DNA of 64,000 bases from Desulfobulbaceae bacterium (GCA_009773475.1 WSXV01000007.1:62764-126763), one strand, 5' to 3'; positions 7,907 to 16,259 are shown, counted from the stretch's first letter. Notes: generated from the letters alone by a model not told the origin. Numbers and translations: made by a program.

Positions 7907-9994
7907 ATGACGCTTACACCGGAAGAGGCAGGGAAACAATTACGCAAGTCGGCAGAAGAAAAACTCCGGCAGACAGAGAGCTTGCCCCAGGAACAGCTCA
8001 CCCCTGATGGGACTCAAGCCTTGCTTCATGATCTGCGGGTTCATCAGATTGAGCTGGAGATGCAAAATGATGAATTACGCCGCACCCAGCATCAACTGGA
8101 GATCTCTCAGGCTCGCTACTTTGATCTCTATAATCTGGCCCCGGTGGGGTACACGACCCTGAGTGAAGAGGGGATTATTGAAGAGGCCAATCTCACCTGT
8201 GCCAATCTCCTGGGGGTGGCCAGGGGCGAGCTGGTGAAACGCCCGTTTTCTCACTTTGTCTTTGCCGAGGATCAGGATATTTACTATCTCCATTGCCGGA
8301 AGCTTATGGAGATGAATGCTGCCCATAAATGTGAAGTGCGAATGGTGCGGGCCGATGGCAGCCTGTTTTGGGCACTGTTGCAGGGCGTTCCTGGCGAAGA
8401 AAAGGATGCGGGCGCCGGCTACCGCCTGGTGCTCCATGATTGCACCAACCGAAAAATCGCTGAGCTTGAGGTGGAGACGATTAAGAATCAATGGGAAAAA
8501 ACCTTCAATGCCATTGACGAAGTCATCACCATTCATGACCGGGATATGCACATCGTTCGCGCTAACAAGGCAGCCGGGAAATTGCTGGGGATGGAGCCCA
8601 CAGAGCTTGCCGGGAAATATTGCTATCAGGTGTTCCGGAAAGCTGAGAGGCCATGTCCCGGCTGTCCCGAGGTGCTTGCGCGGATGACCAACACGCCGTA
8701 CCGGTCAAATATCCACCACGAGAAGCTGGCCAAAACCTTTACTGTGGCTGCCTATCCTTTGGTCGAGTCCCAAGGGGAAGGCGATTACGTCTGTATCGCC
8801 AAGGATATTACCGAGTCTCTGCAGATGGAGATGCGCCTCAGGCAAATGCATAAGCTGGAGGCAATCGGGGTCCTGGCCGGCGGCATTGCCCATGATTTCA
8901 ATAATATTCTCTTCCCCATTCTTGGCTACGCGGAACTGGCTGAACTCAGGCTGCCCCCCGAAGACACGGTGACGGCCTCATATCTCCAGAAGATTGTTCA
9001 GGGCGCCCTGCGAGCCAAGGAGATGACTGCCCAGATTCTGGCCTTCAGCTGTCAGGTTCCCGTCCAAAAGTATCCCTTCCATCCGCATCTGGTGGTCCAG
9101 GAGGCGCTCTCCCTGTTGCGGGTTTCTTTGCCCTCGCATATTGAACTGGTTGCCGATATTTCCTCTGAATGCGGCAGCATTCTGGCTGATCCAACCCAGT
9201 ATTACCAGATCGTTATGAACTTGTGCACCAACGCCTTCCATGCCATGGAGGTGAAAGGCGGGGTCTTGCGGGTGAGCTTGCAAGAGGTGACAATCGGCAA
9301 AGATGACCGCCGTGTGCTTGAGGACGGTTTTTTCCCTGACGATTATATTGATCTTGAGGTCAGTGATACCGGGATTGGTATGGAGCCTGGGGTTGTGGGT
9401 AAGATCTTTGATATTTATTTCACGACCAAGTCCGTGGGGAAAGGAAGCGGTATGGGGCTGTCGGTGGCCCATGGTATTGTCAAAAGCTGTCAGGGGCAGA
9501 TCACGGTGCACAGCGAGCTTGGCAAAGGGACAAGCTTTCATGTCTTTATCCCGAGAGTCGCCGAAAAATCGGCGGAGGTGGAGAAAGCCTTGCCTCTTCC
9601 AACCCCTTCCGGTGCCGAACGGATAGTGGCGGTGGATGATGAAAAGATGATCACCAGTCTGTTCCAGGCGATTTTTAAAAGATTTGGCTATGAGGGGATT
9701 GTTTTTAACAGCAGCACCGAGGCCCTGGAGTATATAAGCCAGACTCCGGATGCCCTTGATATGCTGATTACCGATATGACCATGCCCCAGATGAATGGCC
9801 TGGACTTGAGTCGGAAGGTGCTCGCTCTTCGGCCCGATCTGCCGATTATCCTCTGCACCGGCTATAGCGAACTTGTAAACGAAGAGAAAGCCCGGGAGGC
9901 CGGCATCCAGACCTTTCTGATGAAGCCCTTTGCCCTCGATGACCTGCTCTCGGCAATGCGTAAGATGTTTGAGAAGAAGAAGGGGGAAGGGTAG
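7907..9994 (+). CDS. Cytoplasmic PAS-PAS hybrid histidine kinase with C-terminal receiver
   Basis: The order is an N-terminal coiled segment (1-75), PAS domain (about 75-190), a second PAS domain with the cysteine motif RPCPGCPE (about 200-305), a HisKA domain with H329 in GGIAHDFNN, an ATPase domain with VMNLCTNAF, DTGIGM and GKGSGMGLSV, and a receiver with phospho-acceptor D623 in LITDMTMP. There is no membrane segment, so it senses an internal signal. The CPGC pair in the second PAS could bind a cofactor or respond to redox; that is inference. A GGGGGATAAAGT site precedes ATG. It follows the CheB-CheR-PAS fusion in the same direction after 400 bases. Confidence 0.9.
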   Translation: MTLTPEEAGKQLRKSAEEKLRQTESLPQEQLTPDGTQALLHDLRVHQIELEMQNDELRRTQHQLEISQARYFDLYNLAPVGYTTLSEEGIIEEANLTCANLLGVARGELVKRPFSHFVFAEDQDIYYLHCRKLMEMNAAHKCEVRMVRADGSLFWALLQGVPGEEKDAGAGYRLVLHDCTNRKIAELEVETIKNQWEKTFNAIDEVITIHDRDMHIVRANKAAGKLLGMEPTELAGKYCYQVFRKAERPCPGCPEVLARMTNTPYRSNIHHEKLAKTFTVAAYPLVESQGEGDYVCIAKDITESLQMEMRLRQMHKLEAIGVLAGGIAHDFNNILFPILGYAELAELRLPPEDTVTASYLQKIVQGALRAKEMTAQILAFSCQVPVQKYPFHPHLVVQEALSLLRVSLPSHIELVADISSECGSILADPTQYYQIVMNLCTNAFHAMEVKGGVLRVSLQEVTIGKDDRRVLEDGFFPDDYIDLEVSDTGIGMEPGVVGKIFDIYFTTKSVGKGSGMGLSVAHGIVKSCQGQITVHSELGKGTSFHVFIPRVAEKSAEVEKALPLPTPSGAERIVAVDDEKMITSLFQAIFKRFGYEGIVFNSSTEALEYISQTPDALDMLITDMTMPQMNGLDLSRKVLALRPDLPIILCTGYSELVNEEKAREAGIQTFLMKPFALDDLLSAMRKMFEKKKGEG

Positions 9995-10010
9995 ATGGGG
10001 TAATAGAAGA

Positions 10011-10052
10011 GAGCCTCTCGGAGTCTCGCACACTCGCTTACCCGCAAAATAA
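10011..10052 (+). repeat. Dispersed repeat, copy with GAGCCTCTCGGAGTCTC
   Basis: GAGCCTCTCGGAGTCTC followed by CACACTCGCTTACCCGC and AAAATAAC lies 16 bases past the kinase stop. The reverse complement of 53658-53699 matches most of these 42 bases, and 12110-12126 carries the identical first 17 bases on the opposite strand. See the findings. Confidence 0.65.
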
Positions 10053-10123
10053 CAATTTATTACCCTCAACCGTCATTCCCACGCAGGCGGGAATCCAGAA
10101 GATACGAGATTGAAAAGAATGGT

Positions 10124-10151
10124 TTCCCGATAAAAACACTCGGGAATGACG
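10124..10151. repeat. Dispersed hairpin repeat, copy 2
   Basis: TTCCCGATAAAAACACTCGG then GAATGACG. Its arms TTCCCGA and TCGGGAA pair. A related GTCATTCCC-GGCGGGAATCC unit lies just before it (10071-10096), so the whole 10071-10151 stretch looks like a compound short repeat. Confidence 0.55.
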
Positions 10152-10192
10152 TTCTGGTATTTTTGAAAGAATCTCAAATTGTAAATCCTTTA

Positions 10193-10220
10193 AGCCCCCT
10201 CTTGCTCGCAAGAGGGGGCT
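10193..10220 (+). terminator. Intrinsic terminator between convergent genes
   Basis: AGCCCCCTCTTG (10193-10204) pairs exactly with CAAGAGGGGGCT (10209-10220), loop of four, followed by TTTTTTG. It sits between the plus-strand kinase and the minus-strand ferredoxin-like gene and is best oriented to stop the kinase transcript. Confidence 0.85.
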
Positions 10221-10358
10221 TTTTTGTTTCTGCTTCTGGTTCCCCCCACCCTGCATTGCAAATCGTTGCCAATGTATGATGGACAAAAGACAGACTGGAT
10301 GTGGCGTATCGGAGCGCTACTTTTGAGCCAATGTCATCGTCTGTTGTCCAGCGTCGCT

Positions 10359-11120
10359 TTACCAGCGGCTGCGGGCGATAACCTCGCCCTGCTTGGACAG
10401 GGTAATCTGTTCCACCGGCACGGATCTACCCGCCAATTCTATCGCCTCTTTGATAATGCCGACCATGGAGAAACAGCAGGGGACTTCCATGATCAGGATG
10501 GTCAGGCTTTTGAGATTGCAGGTTGTGATAATCTCGGCAAAGCGCTGGACATAGCTCTTGGCGTCGTCAAATTTGGGGCATCCCATCATCACCACCTTGC
10601 CGGTGAGAAAATCTGCATGGAAATTGGGGGCGGAGACGGCGGCACAGTCGGCAGCCACCAGCAAATCAGCATTTTGCAGGAAAGGCGCCGATGATGGAAC
10701 CAGACGGATCTGCACCGGCCAGTGGCTGAGGGCAGAGGCGGCACCGCCCATGGAAGTCGGCGCATTGGCCGACTGACAGTTGCTCAAGGGGGCAAAGCTC
10801 TGGAGCTGGGCCGATGGACAGCCGGACGGTCTGGCGGTTGTCTGGGGCGCTGTTTTCTGCTCAGCCTGATTTTTCTGGCTGGCGAGAAATGCGTGCACCG
10901 CCTCTTCGCTGAAATCCTCGGCCTCCCGTTCAATAATCTGCAAAGCGCCGGTGGGGCAGGAGCCCAGACAGGCGCCCAGCCCGTCGCAGAGGTTGTCGGA
11001 CACCAGCCGGGCCTTGCCGTCAATAATCCGCAAGGAGCCTTCCGCGCAGTCCGTCACACATTGTCCGCATCCGTTGCACAACTCCTCGTCGATCATAATA
11101 ATCTTGCGTAGTATCTTCAT
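10359..11120 (-). CDS. Ferredoxin-like Fe-S protein of the hcp cluster
   Basis: The N-terminus carries a full 4Fe-4S motif (C15, C18, C21, C25) and a second motif CDGLGACLGSC (C45, C51, C55) that lacks the second cysteine, so it may hold a 3Fe-4S or an otherwise liganded cluster. After a variable linker (about 75-130), the C-terminal 120 residues form a separate conserved domain with VVMMGCPKFDD, MEVPCCFSM and a possible metal- or cluster-binding cysteine set. Proteins of this type recur next to hcp in strict anaerobes and are taken to deliver electrons to Hcp (inference from context). The start has AAGGA. A palindrome about 100 bases upstream is placed like a class II HcpR/FNR site. Confidence 0.8.
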   Translation of the reverse strand: MKILRKIIMIDEELCNGCGQCVTDCAEGSLRIIDGKARLVSDNLCDGLGACLGSCPTGALQIIEREAEDFSEEAVHAFLASQKNQAEQKTAPQTTARPSGCPSAQLQSFAPLSNCQSANAPTSMGGAASALSHWPVQIRLVPSSAPFLQNADLLVAADCAAVSAPNFHADFLTGKVVMMGCPKFDDAKSYVQRFAEIITTCNLKSLTILIMEVPCCFSMVGIIKEAIELAGRSVPVEQITLSKQGEVIARSRW

Positions 11121-11220
11121 GGTATTGTCCTTTTATGAGAATATGGGTTGAAGCTGAAATTGTGTGATTCCTGTCCTTGGTGGCATGTTCTCAATTATAG
11201 CCGAAATATTTTCCTGCACC

Positions 11221-11234
11221 TTGACTTGAATCAA
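11221..11234 (-). promoter_or_regulatory. HcpR/FNR-type palindrome upstream of the ferredoxin-like gene
   Basis: TTGACTTGAATCAA has the TTGA-n6-TCAA form of CRP/FNR-family sites. On the minus strand a TATAAT (complement of 11194-11199) lies so that the palindrome centre falls near -41, the classic class II activator position. The known HcpR consensus in sulfate reducers is TTGAC-n4-GTCAA; this copy matches one half fully. Confidence 0.6.
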
Positions 11235-11404
11235 GTGGAAAGGAAAAAATATAGATTGGGAGAGTGATGAGGCGGGTGTTCAGGTTGGGAGAGTCGAAGA
11301 AGCGGCGTTATGATCGCCGATACTATCAGAGATGATTGAAGGGAGCGGGTGGGATACCTTTGGCTGATCCGGCGGGGTTATGGAAACATGGGGGAAGTTC
11401 TTGG

Positions 11405-12046
11405 CTAGTCACCAGCTTTTGCCCGGATTGTCGCGGCCTCCTGTCTCCCCATGGTCGTCTGGCATGGAGTTGCGGGGCTTGCTGAGATATTCAGACTCAG
11501 ATCTCCAAGGAGGCAGGCATCGTGAAAGATGGCGGCTGATGTTGTCTCTTCATCATTCTGGGCCGGCTTGCGGGCGAGCAGTCTGCTCACCTCACTGATC
11601 ATGGTATCTGCAGCGGCAAGGTCGTTGAGTAGGTTCAGAGGGGTTTCAGATTCGGAAAGCAAGGCGGCAGCAACGACGGCTGCCATGTTGCCGCCCTCTT
11701 CCCGGCAGAGTTGTTCGGCAAATTCGGCTCGTTTACATACCAGAAGGTATTTTTGTTTCGAATCGAGAAGTTGTTTGCGAACTGCGATGGCCAGCTTTTC
11801 CTTGAACAGATCGGCAGTTTTGGATTGCAGCTCGGAAGGCAGGGAGCCCATGCACTGTTCGGCATAGGGACAGTACGAGGCGCAGCCAAAATCTATCTTT
11901 GGATTGAGGACCTTATGCCCGCACTGTTTGCACCTGCGCTGGCTGTCATCCTTGAAGAATTCGAGCATCGCTCCGCAATGGGGGCAGGGGATCTCAAAAA
12001 CGGCCTCGCCGCTCCAGTATCGGTTATCTTGTCCAGGACATTGCAT
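11405..12046 (-). CDS. Zinc-ribbon protein with a degenerate HD-like domain, hcp-associated
   Basis: The N-terminus has two CxxC knuckles (CPHCGAM and CKQCGHK) and then GCASYCPYAEQC, together like a zinc ribbon or Fe-S site within the first 70 residues. The rest (about 80-195) resembles the small HD-domain proteins that accompany this cysteine module in sulfate reducers. The histidine-aspartate metal ligands expected after AVVAAALL are absent (SESET follows), so phosphohydrolase activity is unlikely. I infer a structural or regulatory role. It is co-directional with the siroheme reductase gene 56 bases upstream; AGGAG precedes ATG. Function is unknown. Confidence 0.65.
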   Translation of the reverse strand: MQCPGQDNRYWSGEAVFEIPCPHCGAMLEFFKDDSQRRCKQCGHKVLNPKIDFGCASYCPYAEQCMGSLPSELQSKTADLFKEKLAIAVRKQLLDSKQKYLLVCKRAEFAEQLCREEGGNMAAVVAAALLSESETPLNLLNDLAAADTMISEVSRLLARKPAQNDEETTSAAIFHDACLLGDLSLNISASPATPCQTTMGRQEAATIRAKAGD

Positions 12047-12102
12047 AGAGCTTGCTCCTGATATTCTTTAGTGCCTTTCGCAGATTGTCTTGTTTGTCGG
12101 GG

Positions 12103-12747
12103 TTAGGATGAGACTCCGAGAGGCTCGGTCAAGACCCCTTTTTTGAGCGCGTCAATGCCGATACGCTCCATAAAGCGGGCGGTGCGTGATTTGAACTTGG
12201 CATTGTCCTGATAGAAGCGCAAACATTTCTCCACCAGTTCCACAACTTGATCATCATTCAGGCCCTCGGCCACGATCTCGCCTAGGCGCGGATTGCCGCC
12301 GCCATTGCCGCCAAAGACCAAGGTCCAGCCTTTTTTAGTGGCAAAAATCCCGACATCGCGGACATAGGGCTCGGTGCAGGACATCCGGCAGCCGGAGATG
12401 CCGATTTTGACCTTGCCCGGCAGGGGCTCAGAAAAGGAGAGCTGTTCAAGGCGGCGGCCCAGGGCCAGAGAATCACTGGTGCCGTATTTACACCATTGCG
12501 AACCGGGACAGGCCTGGACATAATGGACCCCATTGACCGCCACCGGACGGGTCAGCGGTTTCAGCTCGGCCTTCAGTTTTGTCTGTTCCTCTTCGTCCAT
12601 GCCCAGAAGCCCCAAGCGTTGAGCCGAGGTGATCTTGGTCATGGGAACATTATATTTGTTGATGACGGCCACAACCTTGGCCAGCTCGTCAGGGGAAAAC
12701 AGGCCCATATTCAGGCCGGGGACGACAGTGTAGGTTTTCTGGTTCAT
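12103..12747 (-). CDS. Small siroheme/4Fe-4S sulfite (nitrite) reductase, assimilatory-type
   Basis: The 214-residue protein has the full siroheme-[4Fe-4S] ligand set: C80 and C86 in CPGSQWC (C-x5-C) and C120 and C124 in GCRMSC (C-x3-C). Size and motif match the low-molecular-weight, low-spin sulfite reductases of Desulfovibrio-type organisms rather than DsrAB. Such enzymes do six-electron reduction of sulfite or nitrite in the cytoplasm. Placed between hcp and the ferredoxin-like gene, a nitrite or nitrogen-oxide role is as likely as a sulfite one. CAGGAG precedes ATG. The last codons overlap a 17-base dispersed repeat (12110-12126), so the C-terminal residues PLGVSS may derive from repeat insertion. 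Confidence 0.88.
   Translation of the reverse strand: MNQKTYTVVPGLNMGLFSPDELAKVVAVINKYNVPMTKITSAQRLGLLGMDEEEQTKLKAELKPLTRPVAVNGVHYVQACPGSQWCKYGTSDSLALGRRLEQLSFSEPLPGKVKIGISGCRMSCTEPYVRDVGIFATKKGWTLVFGGNGGGNPRLGEIVAEGLNDDQVVELVEKCLRFYQDNAKFKSRTARFMERIGIDALKKGVLTEPLGVSS
12110..12126 (-). repeat. Dispersed repeat inside the 3' end of the siroheme reductase gene
   Basis: The complement strand reads GAGCCTCTCGGAGTCTC, identical over 17 bases to 10011-10027. It encodes the last residues of the reductase. Confidence 0.6.
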
Positions 12748-12889
12748 ATCAGCTCCTGGAGTTGAGTGTTGGAGGGGAATAAAAAAAGAACGACAATCAA
12801 GTTTCTCGGTGCTGAAATTACCAATTTTTTCGATTTGCTGCCATCGGTTCCTCGGGGGCAGCGTCTTTGTGGGCGCACTGAAAATGGCA

Positions 12890-12915
12890 GGGGCACGCTG
12901 TTGAAGCCGTGCCCC
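12890..12915 (-). terminator. Hairpin after hcp
   Basis: GGGGCACG (12890-12897) pairs with CGTGCCCC (12908-12915), ten-base loop, 17 bases beyond the hcp stop. The minus strand continues with TGCCATTTTC, a weak T-run. It may reduce but not block read-through into the siroheme gene. Confidence 0.5.
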
Positions 12916-12932
12916 GTCGGAAAAGTTTTTTC

Positions 12933-14570
12933 TTAGCCGAGAATGGCTTTCAGGTCAGCCTCAGGAGTGGTGACCGGTTTGATATTGAAGTTTTCCACCA
13001 GCACATTCAGCACGTTGGGGGTGATGAAGGCCGGCAAAGAGGGTCCAAGATGGATGTTCTTGATCCCTAAGCTGAGCAGGGTCAGGAGGATGACCACCGC
13101 CTTTTGCTCGTACCATGAGAGGATCATGGACAGGGGCAGGTCATTGACCCCGCACTCGAAAGCACCGGCCAGGGCCACCGCAATCTGAATGGCGGAATAG
13201 GCGTCGTTGCACTGACCGACATCAAGGAGACGGGGAATGCCGCCGATATCGCCCAGTTGTTTGTCAAAGAAGCGGAACTTGCCGCAGGCCAGCGTCAGGA
13301 TCATGCAGTCCGATGGAATCTGCTCGACGATCTCGGTGTAGTAGTTGCGTCCTGGTTTGGCGCCATCGCAGCCGCCAACGAGGAAGAAATGACGGATGGC
13401 CTTGGATTTGACCGCTGCAATCACCTTGTCGGCAACCCCAAGGACGGTGTTGCGGCCAAAGCCCACCAGTACGGAACCCTTGTCCAGAGTGTCGGTGAAG
13501 CCAGGCAGGGCAAGCGCCCGGTTGATCAACGCGGAGAAATCTTTAGTCTGTCCGACTGCCTCGATATGGGCAACACCTGGCCAACCGACGAGACCGGTGG
13601 TGAAGACGTTATCCTTGTAAGAATCCTTGGGGTTCTGAATGCAGTTGGTGGTAAAGAGGATGGACCCTGGAAACTCGGGCATTTCCTTATGCTGATTCTG
13701 CCAGGCGGTGCCGAAGTGGCCGTAGAAATGGCTGTATTTCTTCAGCTCTGGATAGCCGTGGCAAGGCAGCATCTCGCCATGGGTATAGATGTTAATACCC
13801 TTGTCTTTGGTCTGCTCGAGGAGCATGGCCAAGTCCTTGAGATCATGGCCGGTGACCAGGATACACTTGCCGGGAATGTGGCCCAGCGGTACTGGAGTGG
13901 GAACGGGATGACCGTAGGTGCCGGTGTTGCCGGCATCAAGCAGCTCCATGGCCTTGAGGTTGACCTCGCCGCATTTCAGGGCCAGGCCCACCAGCTCGTT
14001 CAGGCCCTGCTCGCTGGTCAGGGTCGCCATGGCCTCATGAATAAAGGCATAGACGGCTTCATCTTCCTGGCCCAGGATGGCGGCATGGTCGGCATAGGCG
14101 GCAAGACCGCGCAGGCCGTACATGGTGATCTGCTTCAGGGATTGGAGGTCGGGATTGACGTCCAGGGTATTGATGAAATTCAGAGCAGCGCCCTGTTCTT
14201 CCAGGCCGGTCAGTGATGCGGCAGGAGCAAAGGTCGCAGCGGCGGAGGTGAAATCGGTCTTGCCACCGGCTGCTGCAACTTTGACCTTGAGGGCATCCCG
14301 CAGAGCCACGGTCTTATTGATCAGGGTAACAAAACGGGCCGGGTCAAAATCCACATTGGTGAGGCAGGAGAAAATAGCCTCACAGGTAAAGCGATCGACG
14401 GCATTGTCTACCACACCAACCTTACGGCCGGCATCAGCCACCAGGCAAAGCCCCTGGATGGCATGGGTGAGAAGGTCTTCAAGTCCGGCTACGGCCTCGG
14501 TCTTTCCACAGACTCCCATGGTGGTGCAGGCGATTCCTTTGGCGGTTTGTTCACATTGATTGCAGTACAT
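12933..14570 (-). CDS. hcp: Hybrid cluster protein (hydroxylamine reductase), anaerobe type
   Basis: The 545-residue protein begins with CNQCEQTAKGIACTTMGVCG, the proximal-cluster motif C-x2-C-x7-C-x5-C of class I Hcp from strict anaerobes. Hybrid-cluster ligand regions are visible: GHDLKD, LPCHGYPE, NCIQNPK, GGCDGAKPGRNYY, LACGKFR and DVGQCND. Hcp reduces nitric oxide or hydroxylamine and protects against nitrosative stress in the cytoplasm. AAGGAG precedes ATG. The HcpR-type palindrome at 14713-14730 lies in the divergent region. Downstream genes (siroheme reductase, zinc-ribbon protein, ferredoxin-like protein) run the same way and probably support it with electrons or further reduction. 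Confidence 0.97.
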   Translation of the reverse strand: MYCNQCEQTAKGIACTTMGVCGKTEAVAGLEDLLTHAIQGLCLVADAGRKVGVVDNAVDRFTCEAIFSCLTNVDFDPARFVTLINKTVALRDALKVKVAAAGGKTDFTSAAATFAPAASLTGLEEQGAALNFINTLDVNPDLQSLKQITMYGLRGLAAYADHAAILGQEDEAVYAFIHEAMATLTSEQGLNELVGLALKCGEVNLKAMELLDAGNTGTYGHPVPTPVPLGHIPGKCILVTGHDLKDLAMLLEQTKDKGINIYTHGEMLPCHGYPELKKYSHFYGHFGTAWQNQHKEMPEFPGSILFTTNCIQNPKDSYKDNVFTTGLVGWPGVAHIEAVGQTKDFSALINRALALPGFTDTLDKGSVLVGFGRNTVLGVADKVIAAVKSKAIRHFFLVGGCDGAKPGRNYYTEIVEQIPSDCMILTLACGKFRFFDKQLGDIGGIPRLLDVGQCNDAYSAIQIAVALAGAFECGVNDLPLSMILSWYEQKAVVILLTLLSLGIKNIHLGPSLPAFITPNVLNVLVENFNIKPVTTPEADLKAILG

Positions 14571-14712
14571 GATCGTTCTCCTTGGTAAGGGTTAGTTAAA
14601 TAGCTCTTGATTGATGGTACATCTTATCTTTGGAACAAGGAACGTAATTTCTTTTTATCTTTGATCACTGTTCATCTATACTTACGACTCTATTATATAC
14701 GGGAGGATGTTT

Positions 14713-14730
14713 CCTTGACCTAGGTCAAGG
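14713..14730. promoter_or_regulatory. HcpR-type operator between hcp and nitroreductase
   Basis: CCTTGACCTAGGTCAAGG is a perfect 18-base palindrome and contains TTGAC-n4-GTCAA, the established HcpR consensus of sulfate-reducing bacteria. On the hcp strand, AT-rich -10-like sequences follow at 14687-14697. The site is also 30 bases upstream of the nitroreductase start, so one dimer could serve both genes. No hcpR gene is in the window. Confidence 0.75.
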
Positions 14731-14759
14731 GGGTGATTTTTTTTTTAGAGGAGGGGAAA

Positions 14760-15302
14760 ATGTTGATTGATCTGTTACGAAAAAGAAGAAGTGTCCGCAG
14801 GTTTGAGGAGCGACCGGTGGAAGAAGACAAGGTCAATGTTTTGATTGAGGCGGTGCTGCGTTCACCATCTTCGCGAAGCCTCAACCCCTGGGAATTCGTG
14901 GTGGTCAGGGACAGGGAGATGCTGTCCCGGCTTGCTCAGGCCAAACCCCATGGCGCCTCGTTTGTCAAAAACGCGCCGCTTGCCATTGTGATCTGCGCCG
15001 ATCCAACCAAGTGTGATGTGTGGGTGGAGGACTGCTCCATCGCCGCCATTCTGCTCCATCTGGCGGCCACCGACCTTGGCCTGGGCAGCTGCTGGGTGCA
15101 GATCCGCCTGCGTGAGCACGTAGATGGCCGCATGGCGCAGGAGTATGTGGCGGATCTCCTGAGGCTGCCGGAAGGGATGGTGGTGGAGGCGATTGTTGCC
15201 ATTGGCTATCCGACGGAGACGATGCCGGGACATCCTCGGGCGTCACTTCTGGATGAGAGGGTAAGTTTTGAGCGGTATGGAGAGGGGAAACTGGGAAATT
15301 AA
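14760..15302 (+). CDS. Nitroreductase-family flavoprotein
   Basis: The 180-residue protein has the nitroreductase fold signature: IDLLRKRRSVRRF at the N-terminus (FMN phosphate binding), SPSSRSLNPWEFVVV, and the later LGLGSCWVQIR and AIVAIGYP segments. Members are FMN enzymes that use NAD(P)H to reduce nitro compounds, quinones or flavins in the cytoplasm. The ATG at 14760 is chosen because GAGGAGGGG lies just before it; an upstream GTG at 14733 has no such site. It is divergent from hcp and shares the HcpR-type operator region, which suggests a joint response to nitrosative stress. The true substrate cannot be told. Confidence 0.88.
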   Translation: MLIDLLRKRRSVRRFEERPVEEDKVNVLIEAVLRSPSSRSLNPWEFVVVRDREMLSRLAQAKPHGASFVKNAPLAIVICADPTKCDVWVEDCSIAAILLHLAATDLGLGSCWVQIRLREHVDGRMAQEYVADLLRLPEGMVVEAIVAIGYPTETMPGHPRASLLDERVSFERYGEGKLGN

Positions 15303-15651
15303 AAAGCTGGATTTGTGTCCCGGCGCCAAAGTCAGCGGCGGCAAGGTGGTGTGGCAGGAGCAAGCAGGTTGCCATTATGTGGCCGCAACTCCTCGGAGGG
15401 TGGCCTGTACTCTGTGCGAGCATAACGACCGACACCCCGCAATTTCAAAACCATGATAGCGCGAACTCGTGGACATGTAGATTCTTCCTTGTCTTTTGTT
15501 TGGTCGCATTGATAAGGACTGCATGGTCATTTTTTTTCTACTCATTTTTTGATCAAAGTACGCTTAATCCGGAAGAACCTTTTTTTGTATGATTCCAATT
15601 CCGGGATTAAGGTATCCTGGATGTAGAATGAGGGGTGTGATAAATGACGAG
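15303..15651. other. Intergenic region, no gene seen
   Basis: About 350 bases between the nitroreductase and a terminator hairpin. A short open frame (15268-15456) overlaps the nitroreductase end but has no family features or ribosome site. Nothing else recognisable. Confidence 0.5.
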
Positions 15652-15694
15652 ATCAGCCCGCGTACCCAGTAATCTGTACGCGGGCTGATTTTTT
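15652..15694 (+). terminator. Strong intrinsic terminator
   Basis: ATCAGCCCGCGTAC (15652-15665) pairs exactly with GTACGCGGGCTGAT (15676-15689), ten-base loop, followed by TTTTTT. It would end plus-strand transcription from the nitroreductase; a small RNA ending here is also possible, since the gene stops 350 bases earlier. Confidence 0.88.
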
Positions 15695-15731
15695 AAACAA
15701 CCTGCAATATGCTGGCTATGATCAGGCCTTA

Positions 15732-16154
15732 TTAACTGTCATGAGGGCCATTGTGAAATTTTACACTTACAAGACTGCCTTGCGAAACTATCATTGGAAT
15801 TCGGGTTGAAAAAGATGATTTCATGCCGCTGAATTTGGGAATGATTTGTGGAGAACAATCGGTGACAACCTGACGTATGGTGTTTCCTTCCTCGTCCAGT
15901 ATCTCTATGTCAATATGACCTGTTATGAAATCTCTCACAGCTATCCTCTTGCGTTTCACCTGACCCTCAACGATCACCTCCGCCCCTTCTTGTCGGGCAG
16001 AAGTCTGGACTATATTTACCTTGAGTGCCGACTTTATTTTTAAGGACAATGTGCCGGGAGGTTGAGGCGGCTCAGGTATACTAACGGCACAGGCCGGTAA
16101 AATTAACGCACTGGCAAGAAACAAGATCAGGGATATTATTTTTTTGAATTTCAT
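15732..16154 (-). CDS. Small lipoprotein of unknown function
   Basis: The 140-residue protein has a signal peptide with lipobox LPAC near residue 22 (ILPACAVSIPEPP), so it should be anchored to a membrane facing the periplasm. The mature part looks beta-rich (RKRIAVRDFITGHIDIEIL) and resembles no family I can name. ATG at 16154 is preferred over the ATG 12 bases upstream because GGAG lies seven bases before it, inside the longer reading. It follows the RND pump gene on the same strand after 105 bases, so it may be a late member of that metal-efflux operon. Confidence 0.65.
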   Translation of the reverse strand: MKFKKIISLILFLASALILPACAVSIPEPPQPPGTLSLKIKSALKVNIVQTSARQEGAEVIVEGQVKRKRIAVRDFITGHIDIEILDEEGNTIRQVVTDCSPQIIPKFSGMKSSFSTRIPMIVSQGSLVSVKFHNGPHDS

Positions 16155-16259
16155 TAAAATCTCCATGAGATAGTAGGGTGGGACTCTTGGGCCAGGGTTT
16201 CGTCTTCACTCGAGACGGTTTTCCATGGCGATTGATTGCGCCGAGGGAGGTCTTTCATC

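Noticed and set aside
15268-15456. Small cysteine-containing frame after nitroreductase
   Set aside because: Overlaps the nitroreductase end, has no ribosome site and no recognisable family pattern.
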